Positions 56,440 to 64,000 of a stretch of DNA of 64,000 nt are shown here, piece by piece. Location: positions 60,902,500 to 60,966,499 of the forward strand of contig JAYGXS010000004.1 in assembly GCA_036362985.1 (NCBI GenBank), written 5' to 3'. Numbering within the stretch: the first letter of the stretch is position 1; each line of letters starts with the position of its first letter. Under the pieces are notes generated by a model that worked only from the letters and a program-made list of their open reading frames with translations, made no database searches and had not been told where the DNA came from. Position numbers and translations under genes: made by a program. This stretch comes from Ligula intestinalis. Taxonomy: Eukaryota > Platyhelminthes > Cestoda > Diphyllobothriidea > Diphyllobothriidae.

Positions 56440-57625
56440 TAATAGTGACCTCGAAAACCACAGCGAAGGTTGCAAAAATGGAAAAGAGTTCGCAGCCCTT
56501 GGAAGTGATACTTGACTCTGCTTTAAATGCCAGGAGGACCCTTTTCAAAATCTACAACTTTCGTGTTTGGAAAGGAAACAGACATTAACGACTTTATTTC
56601 CTCTAAATTTAAATGCTTATATTATTTGCCTTCAATAATCGATAGTGTAGAAGACAGCCTGATATCGAGTGGAAAGTTGTTCCAAATAAAAGCATATTTG
56701 GGGGTAAAAAAGCGAAAACGGTTAGATGTGGAGCTACGGGGTAGTAAAATTATCATGGAAGAGTTACGAGTGGCTTAAGGTCGGTCTACCGGAAGGAGAG
56801 CGTTAATTTGTGGGAGATTAGGACTATTGTTAACGCGAAACAGAAAGCATATACCAGCTTCGAGTCTTCTTACCCAAAGAAATTTAATGTTTGCTAACTG
56901 AAATCTATATGTATAACACATACCAGACCCAGAAACAGAAAATATTTTACGAGTGAAAACTCGCTGAACCTTTTCAAACTTGCTACGGTCATTCTGGTTC
57001 ATGAGACCAAAAAGCAGACAGCAGCATTCTAGCATAGGGAGAACAAACATGCGGTATAGTTTTAGCTTCATTTCTGGAAGGAAAAAATTATGCGATATAA
57101 ACCCACATATCTGTGCGGCCTTGGCAGAAATTCGATCTGCATGAGGTGATAATGCAAGCTTATTCGTGTAAGACCCAATTCTTTTATCGTAGATCTTTCT
57201 AACAGTGGACTATTGTGAAAGATAATGGGTTCAGGAAGCCTTGCAGGACTCACACACATGAAACTACATTTGGATGGAGAAAACTCCATCTGCCATGTGG
57301 CGCCCCAACTTGAGAGGGTACGCAAGTCTGCGTTCACTTTATCAACGCAACTACTAGCCGTGTCCTTAGAAAATGAGTAAATACACTTAAGGTCATCAGC
57401 ATAAATGAAATTTTCCGAATTATTTAGCACTGTTGAATTTCATTAATGTAAAAATTGAAAAGGAGGGGACGTAATACCGTGCCTTGTAAAAAGCCACTCG
57501 TGATCGGCTGAGGCATCGAGTAGCTATTGCCTACTAAAACTTTCTGGCTGCGGTTAGACAGGTAGGAGGCAATGAAATCGAGAAGGGGAGGCCTGATGCC
57601 TAGGGCTTCCAGTTTCACCGTGATT
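56440..57625 (-). mobile_element. LINE family B (CR1-like), longest copy
   Basis: Minus strand, in several frames: FIASYLSNRSQKVLVGNSYS, motif B ITSGFLQGTVLRPLLFNFYI (normally SGVPQGSVLGP), motif C NFIYADDLKCI with both Asp intact, WQMEFSPSKCSFMCVSPARL, then MFVLPMLECCCLLFGLMNQN and KVQRVFTRKIF, followed by the PQICFYLE segment shared with the 0.6-1.15 kb copy. 5' truncated before motif A; frameshifts near 57424 and 57070. The 3' UTR may extend to about 56.05 kb (A/T-rich end ATTATTATTAAAAAAGG on the minus strand). Confidence 0.8.
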
Positions 57626-59455
57626 GCTCAGGAGCACCTAACACGATATCGCTCTCATTTCTTCATCTCATCTTTATAATTCAATTACTCAATTGAGTTA
57701 GCCCACCTCTATGTATCGCCAATCACAGCCGCTAATGCGGGGGGGGGGCTCCTTCCGAGTTTTGTGTGTCATACGTCTGTTTGACCTCTGCTCAAGTCTT
57801 TGAGAACAGTGCCGTCCCTCTTTGGGTTCATATGTTCGTATTATTTTTGCAATTGATCGTCTGTTTTGTGGGTGCTATAAGGCAACACACACTAATAAAC
57901 AGAACCCGAAAAGGTAAACTTTCGGTATCCGAAGAGCCCATGGAACACGTCTCGTATCTCAGCTTTTGATCTGCGGTTGATTAGGTGTGTTATCGATTGT
58001 CTCCCCGATATCCTTCGTCCCTAAGTGGCAAAGAAAGGCATGCCCCGGCCACCTGAAGGAATCGTAACAAGCAGCGAAAGCGCTTGCCGGTGGCCGAGTC
58101 TGGGACCGAGGAGGATGCTGTACCGGACTCGCAATCCCATCCGAGCGCGTATCGCCCGCTCTCTCTCTCTCACGCACACACACAAACACCTTTGTAGTTC
58201 GATTCCTATCAAGGCAAAAATGAACCCATTTTCCAATCTGTATACTCATCTCCTCTCTCTTACCCACTTAACTGCTAACGATACAGACATCTGCAGGATA
58301 CCAAAATTACTTAACCCCTTCTTCCATTCTGTACATATCTGTAGATATCTGTAAATAGGTTTACAGTACGGTCCAACGTCGCATGATGCAACTGCTGGTG
58401 CACTATAGACAAGCGGTTTAAATAAGCCGCTGAACTTTTGCGGTCGTCAAAAAGGCTAGCAAGTGCACAAAAATCCAGGGCTGTGAACAAGGCTTATGAT
58501 TAGCGACTAGAACGCGTGTCGTTCACCTATGCGCCAGCTGCTGTGGTTTCTCCGAGGCCTGGATAAAGGCACCGATCAGGGTTCACATTGCGTCATTGAA
58601 ACACACCGTTTAACCGCCAGCAAAATGCACAAACACGCGGGGCACTGTGTTAATCCGCGTGGTCTAATTTTTTGGCGCACAGTCGCTGCGGCGCCTCACA
58701 GCCCGACCGCGTGTAAAGGTCCCACACTGGGATTCCCTAGGAAAACAGTACACCTACAACTAGTTTGAGGTTAGTTAGCACTCCTATGTGGTAAAGAAGA
58801 CAACGGTGCGATCACTGGGACAGCACTTGTATAAGTCTGAGCTTTCGGTTTCATAGAGGAGGCCATCGTCAGAGAAACTGAGAGAACAGCAGGCATTGTA
58901 CACCATCTGCGAGGAAATGGGAGGTAAGGTGTGGGAGGGGGTAACAATCGTGATTAGTTGAGTCCGCAATCACGCCATCTCTCGTATCGTCTTGGCGTGT
59001 GTCCTTGATGTGGCAGTGTGTGTGTCTGGACGCGAGCTGGGTCGCGCGGACGGAGGGAGAAAAAATAACAGGGCGGTATATCTATATTCCTGTTGATGGA
59101 GTTTGGAGTCTGACCTCCAGGCCTCCATTAGTCATCATCCCGTCCTATTACGGGTTCGTGCCATTACTCGCATGCCAGTGAAGTCGGATTTGTGGCCGTC
59201 TTTCAGAGTGGGGGTAGTGATCTGGGACAGTGGGTCGCCTTTCCGCAATGCCCGTCTGTGCTCCGTTATTTTTTTGCTTATTCGTGCTACTGGAGGCCTA
59301 GATGTCGGACTTCAAATCCCTTAACAGGCATTTGGATATACTTGGGACACGCATATTCGCTTCTATATGGTACTGAGTATCCCAGGGTTTCGAGGTGGGC
59401 ATGCATGCATACATCAGGTATTCACACTGCGAGGCTTTCTTGAATTGCGCCATGA
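57626..59455. other. Stretch without a supported gene
   Basis: Contains a 10-G run (57739-57748), a CT/CA-rich patch near 58160-58190 and GC-rich repeat-like sequence near 58000-58170. Minus strand 58870-58810 contains CTGACGATGG and CCGAAAGCTCAGAC, resembling terminal repeats of Penelope-like elements, but this is too weak to call. Confidence 0.4.
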
Positions 59456-59485
59456 TTAAGACCGTCACCAACCGACGGCCGTTTG

Positions 59486-60610
59486 CCTTATTGATTTCGT
59501 CACACAGTTTGATTCCGTCTATCGCGAGCTCTTGGGGCAGATAATGGAGCTGGATGGCGTACCGATAGAAAAAATCATCGCCATGATCCGGGCATGCTAT
59601 TGCTCCACCACTGCGAGAGTTATGGCCTATAACAGTCTTTGTAAACAAGGCTGTAACCTTTCTGTTTAAATTTGCTATTAACTAGATTCTCGGAAGGGCT
59701 TTACATGGGTTTTATGGCGTTGAATTTGAACCAGGACGTTGGCTAACAGATCCTGACCTAACCGACACCCAGCTTCTGTGATCTACAGTCTCTGCTGTTA
59801 CGGAAGCATGCAGTTGGTACTTCGGTCAGTTTATCCATAAATTTTAGAAAGGCCACAATGTTTTAGAGTTGCATTCCGGGTTAGGAAAAGACATCCCTTG
59901 AGATAAATGACAGTCGGCTTGAAGAGGAAGATGACTTCAAATACGATGAGACAAGGCGTGTTGCCAAATGGACAGCGTGAGGACAACATTATCTCTCGAA
60001 TTGATGTAAATCGTAGAGATTTCACAGTCATTAAAAATGTTTATGGACTCTATGCGATATTTCTATCCCCACGGAATGCGCATCTCGGGCACGCATCCGT
60101 TCAATCCTTCTCTACGGCTGAAGCTGCGGACTTGTATGCTTGGAGGATGAGCAGAACTTGGAGGTATCTGACCACTACTGTCTGATGACTATAACTCGAC
60201 TGGAGTAAACCGACTTATTCTCAAATGGCACAAGCCGTACTCACTGCCACAAAATCGCAAGGATATCCTTGGCCATCCAAGAGAGCCGACTTAGTTGATT
60301 TGGACACGTTATTCGTGGACAACTGACGAAATCAGTGTTTTCTACCGTTGATCGTGCACCCTTGTCGATTTATAGGGCGTCGAGCTTGAGGGCAATCCAA
60401 AGTTTACCTCGACGCATTTCGTGAAGTTGCAAAAGTTTCGTCCGAATCTTTGCTGAAGAAGTGAATGGATTGAGCTGCCTAGATACGCTGTTGCAGATCG
60501 TCACGCATCGAGAGGTGCAATTCGCAACATCGTCGAGCCCAGCTACATAGATAAGTCCTAATCACAACTACACCAAGTACAAAATCGCGCAGCCACTGTA
60601 AGAAGAAGGA
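59486..60610 (+). mobile_element. RTE-type LINE, internally disrupted copy
   Basis: RT motif A region LIDFVTQFDSVYRELLGQIM then ELDGVPIEKIIAMIRACYCS and TTARVMAYNS at 59486-59640. After about 430 bp of unrelated or unrecognisable sequence comes the C-terminal part: IRSILLYG, VCLEDEQNLEVSDHYCL, CHKIARISLAIQESRLS, FGHVIRGQ (about 60090-60330), and finally EWIELPRYAVADRHASRGAI with RNIVEPSY near 60460-60550. This matches RTE elements. The catalytic YADD region is missing and there are stops. The 5' end is truncated. Confidence 0.75.
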
Positions 60611-60854
60611 AACTTGAGCGCTAGGATCTGCGTTTTATTCGCTCCGCTTGCCACTTTAAAACATGAATCCGTTATCAGAGACAGCACCAAAATGAGCTAG
60701 TAGACACAAAAAAGATCTAGCGTTGATATGATGCAGCTGTGTCACTCAATCACATGGCTGAGAAAATTAAATTTTCATGGCTGATGTTCACGCTGAGCGT
60801 GATGCTTGTCTGATTTCGGTCTGCGACTCATTATCTACTCCGATTTCATTGGAG

Positions 60855-60905
60855 GTGTGTGTGTGTGTCGTGGCCCTTTACAAAAGGAGATTGGAGTGTG
60901 TGTGT
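60855..60905 (+). repeat. GTGTGTGTCGT short tandem repeat at LINE C 3' edge
   Basis: GGAGGTGTGTGTGTGTGTCG and GGAGTGTGTGTGTCGTAGGCC flank a 20-bp spacer; possibly the 3' tail region of LINE C. Confidence 0.6.
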
Positions 60906-60922
60906 CGTAGGCCATAGTTGGA

Positions 60923-62615
60923 TCAGAAATCGCCGCCGGAATCCAAACTGGGAGTAGTTGGGGGACGGAGAAAAGCCGCTACCTCGACCGGCTTGAGCCA
61001 CAGGTCCGCGGGAGTGAGGTGGGTGCCTGGCCGATAATTGCAGGCGAACAGATGACGGTAGTCATGTGGCGAGACGCCGCAGTCGGGACAGCAGTCGGGT
61101 ATGGATGGGTCGAGCCGGTGTTGATACTGGCGAAGGAGCATGCAGTAGCCACTGCGTAGCTCCGCCAGGGTACAGCGAGTGACCCTCGGGAGATGTCGTT
61201 CCGAGGCCGCAATCGGAGGTGGATAGCCACCCAAAAGGACCGGGGGACGGTAACCTCTTTTCTCCTCGACAACGAATCTCTGGTGGAGACGCTGGAAGCC
61301 TGTCTTGGTGGCAGAGCTATCAACAGGTAGATCCGCGAGAGACGAAGCAACAGCTTTCTTATGGAGTGCTCGAATAGACGACTGGACGTTGCGGCAGGGC
61401 TCTGGAGCGCTGCAACGGTAATGATTGGGATGGCCGCGTTGCGAACAAGTCCACCAGAACTGCTGGCTACGGAGAGTGTTGTGATGGGCGACCGGTAGAA
61501 CAGAAGCCTCCGCATGAAGATGATCTATAGGTGGCATTTTATAGCAACCCGTGATCGTCCGGAGGGCAGCGTTTTGGGCTGACTGGAGGCGGCGGAGGCT
61601 GGAAGAGCTCATCGTAGGAGACCAGTTTGGTGCCGCATAAGTGAGGTGCGGCTTGGCCAGCGCCTTGAAAGCAGTCGACACAGTCCCTTTCGCGCAGCTC
61701 CAGGATGTGCCTGCTAGAGCCTTGACGACCTTAGTGCAGCGGCTTACTTTGCTTGCGGTGTCCCTGGCATAGTCTGCGAACGTAAAAAGCGGATCAAAGC
61801 GCACGCCAAGGAGTTTGGGCTTGCGGACGAGCGGTAAGGACGCACCGTTGACGGTGATGGCCGGGTGACGATTAAACTCCTTCGGATCAAGCGTGAAAAC
61901 AGTGACGGACAACTTGGCTGCCGAGATCGTCATTCCGCGGTGGGCGAGGAAGTTTTCGACAACAGGCATGAACTCCGTGGGGAGCTGTGCTGCCTGATCG
62001 ATGTCATGGTGCCGGCAGAAGAACGTAACATCGCCCGCGTAGGATACCACTTGCACAGGTGCCCGGGGGAGTGGAAGCTCTCGCACGTGGAGGTTAAAGA
62101 GCGTCGGGCTGAGCACAGAGCCTTGAGGGACGCTACAGGTCTGCTTACGGGGCCCAGAGAGAGCGCCCCGGAAAAGGACACGATCGTTACGGCCACGGAT
62201 GTAAGCCGCCAACCATCGGACCAGGCCAGTCGGGACGTTCAGCGAGACCAAGTCCTGCAGGAGTTGATCGTGGTGGACGCAGTCAAAGGCTCGTGACAGG
62301 TCAATTGAGACTGCCACGGTCCGCGAAGCGGGCTTCTGTCGATTGAAGCCCTTAAGGATAGCGTCGCTGAGCTCGAAAAGCGCCGTTGTAGTCCCACGAC
62401 CCGATCGGAAACCATGTTGGTTGCAAAAAAGTTGCGCCATAGAAGTCAGAATTAGGTGGACGAGCCGTTCCAGAATCTTCGCCAATGGACTGAGGAGGGC
62501 AATTGGGCGATAAGAGGTCGCTAGGCAGGGGTCCTTACCCGCTTTGACCAGAGGGATAATGATTGACTGGCGCCAGCAATCGGGGATGATTGAAGTTCCC
62601 AGTGAAAGTTTGAAG
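60923..62615 (-). pseudogene. LINE C reverse transcriptase and C-terminal Cys/His domain
   Basis: The frame is open from about 62615 (GTSIIPDCWRQSIIIPLVKA, then SYRPIALLSPLAKILERLVH), above the first ATG at 62485, down to TGA at 60923. RT features: QHGFRSGRGTTTALFEL, motif A AVSIDLSRAFDCVHHDQLL, motif B CSVPQGSVLSPTLFNLHVRE, motif C VVSYAGDVTFFC (usual YADD with the first Asp changed to Gly), LLGVRFD. The C-terminus has CCPDCGVSPHDYRHLFAC, a CCHC-type motif common in jockey, LOA and I-type elements, followed by LTPADLWLKPVEVAAFL. The Asp loss in motif C should abolish polymerase activity. Confidence 0.88.
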
Positions 62616-62619
62616 AGGG

Positions 62620-63990
62620 CGCAAGGTAGGCAGCCACCTTCGGGCCGATGTGGCGCACATGGATAGGCGTCAAACCATCTGGTCCTAAGGCTTTCAAAGC
62701 TCTCGTTTTCCCGACGGTGGTGAGGATGGCATCAGCCGAAAAGGAAATGTCTGGAGGCGGGGCTTTATGGAGGAGACGAAGAAGAGAACGCTGGCTTTTG
62801 GGACTGGGTGCCGAATGAGGCGAGAATAACTTGTTAATCTTCGCTGTGATCTTACCGTTGTTGGAAATGAACTTGCCGCCTCCGAAGCTAACAGACTGGT
62901 TAGATGTATCATCCCGGAGCTTGGTCAGGTTACGTAAAAGCTTCCAAGTGGCAGCTGAGTTGCCGCTGAAATTGCAATCTGAAACTAGTCCATGCCAGCG
63001 TTGGCGTTTGCCATCGTTGATAGTCTTAGTGATAAAGCCATTTAGTTCGCCAACGCGTGGGTCACTGGCATCACGCGCTCGTATTTCGTCTCTCTCTCAA
63101 TCCAGGCGGGAGGCTTCGGGCGGGTGGTTAGGATGGAGAAGGGGAATGCGGCCGTTAGGGATGTGGTGACTTGCTGCTGCCAGGAGTAGTCGACTAAGGG
63201 CTCGCTCCGCCGTGTGGACACAGGTGAGACGCGGTAGGTCATCAATCTCGGCTTCGCATTCGGTCGTGAAAGCTGCCCAATTGGCTTTCTTGAAATCAAT
63301 GAAGTGCCGGTTGGGGGCCTTAATACGCTCGGCGGAGGTGGCCAAATCGGGCACAATGGGGAGGTGGTTGCTACCCAGGCTGATTTCCGTGCTCCACATA
63401 GTGGAGGCTACCAGTCTGAGACTGGCGAGGGAAACATCGGGCGAGCTGGAGGCGCCGTTGGTCGGGAGCCGCGTTTGGCTGTTCTCGTTGAGAACGGCAA
63501 ATGGGGCGTGTTCTATTTCCTCAGTCAGAGCTTCTCCTTGGAGGTCGGCTGCAAAGTTAGAGCACCACAGGTCATGGTGGGCGTTGAGGTCACCTAGCAC
63601 CAAACTGTCTCCAGAAGGTAAGTAAGGAGCGATTGAGGCGGTGAACCCGGGAGGACAACTGGAAGTTGGAGGGATGTACACGTTCACGACGGTTAGCGTC
63701 ACCGGGCCAATGTCAAGGGAAGTCGCCATTACTTCCATGTGATCGGCTCCAAGCAGGGGTAACTGGTGATGGGCAATGGATTTGTCCACCAGAAAGGCCA
63801 AGCCTCCACCTTTGTTGCGGCCGCCGTCGCTACGGACAATCATGTAATCGGCACAGGAAGGGACCTTAGTGGAGTTAGACCACTTTTTCTTTTGGATAGC
63901 CTCCACAGCTATGCTGTGCGAGCGCATGAAGGCCAGGAGCTGGTCAAGCTGTTCAAGGATGCTGTTGGAGTTGAATTGTAAGATCTTAAG
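62620..63990 (-). pseudogene. LINE C endonuclease and linker
   Basis: From about 63990: LKILQFNSNSILEQLDQLLA then SIAVEAIQKKKWSNSTKVPS, where the catalytic Glu of the usual QETK is Lys. Next GGGLAFLV, NVYIPPTSSCPPGF, SLVLGDLNAHHDLW (catalytic Asp and Asn kept), SSPDVSLASL, and GSNHLPI where SDHLPI is usual (Asp to Asn). The open frame stops at 63097 (EASRLD). The linker continues in another frame (GELNGFITKTINDGKRQRW, then KALGPDGLTPIHVRHIGPK, the start of RT). The endonuclease nicks target DNA to prime reverse transcription; two catalytic positions are altered, so it is probably inactive. Confidence 0.85.
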
Positions 63991-64000
63991 ACCAGGTGGT

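Larger units (their letters stand above)
60915..64000 (-). mobile_element. LINE C (jockey-like), partial, runs off the window
   Basis: A minus-strand non-LTR retrotransposon with an apurinic-type endonuclease followed by RT and a C-terminal Cys/His motif. GC content is well above the host sequence. Its 5' end lies beyond 64000. The two domains are in different frames, so at least two frameshifts (about 63.06-63.10 and 62.62 kb) interrupt the ORF. Confidence 0.9.

Noticed and set aside
61865..62296. 143-codon + frame within LINE C
   Set aside because: Antisense shadow of the reverse transcriptase; no motif.
63212..63981. Several + frames opposite the LINE C endonuclease
   Set aside because: Antisense shadows in GC-rich coding sequence.

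Overview
The window looks like nuclear DNA of a metazoan with a repeat-rich genome, most likely a parasitic flatworm (a large-genome tapeworm or fluke). The reasons are: non-LTR retrotransposons of CR1, RTE and jockey-like type together with Penelope-like and mariner elements; coding exons separated by multi-kilobase introns; introns of only 36-40 nt in two genes; and tRNA-derived short interspersed repeats. The organism call is inference. Nothing bacterial or organellar is visible.

Host genes are few and all have eukaryotic structure. At 12.8-13.1 kb on + there is a complete single-exon ATG12 ubiquitin-like autophagy protein ending in the conserved Gly. At 20.1-27.2 kb on + four exons join in phase (20149-20321, 21745-21839, 26921-26976, 27052-27159); the protein is not recognised. 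At 38.5-53.5 kb on + three exons join in phase and encode an Ala/Ser-rich linker, three C2H2 zinc fingers and then a PTB/PID fold split by a 12 kb intron; I know no named family with this layout. On - there are two related DUF4806-like loci (29.9-30.7 and 32.15-32.6 kb), with mini-introns and in-frame stops, so they look like decaying genes.

The rest is mobile DNA and introns. Left part: LINE family B 3' remnant (0.6-1.15 kb), two oppositely oriented copies of CR1-like LINE family A (2.0-5.06 kb) with a 90-bp insertion in one, an LTR/gag-like piece (5.2-5.96 kb), a mariner remnant with TA-flanked inverted ends (6.12-6.70 kb), a second LINE B piece, and a Penelope-like element with GIY-YIG endonuclease (11.2-12.3 kb). 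Middle: a 984-bp element with about 400-bp inverted arms (16.98-17.96 kb), tRNA-like SINE copies, a GC-rich dispersed repeat (R1), a tRNA-Trp remnant, a smaller foldback element (25.4-26.0 kb), and RTE remnants (27.2-27.4, 36.4-37.0 kb). Right part: two copies of an inverted-repeat element (37.5 and 48.1 kb), two Penelope fragments (43.5-44.6 kb), a diverged 0.67-kb tandem duplication (46.3-47.7 kb), LINE B (56.4-57.6 kb), RTE (59.5-60.6 kb), and a jockey-like LINE C (60.9 kb to the window end) with endonuclease and reverse transcriptase domains.

All transposon coding regions seen carry stops, frameshifts, truncation or catalytic-site changes, so none looks autonomous as read here. Boundaries of dispersed repeats are approximate because they were judged by eye.
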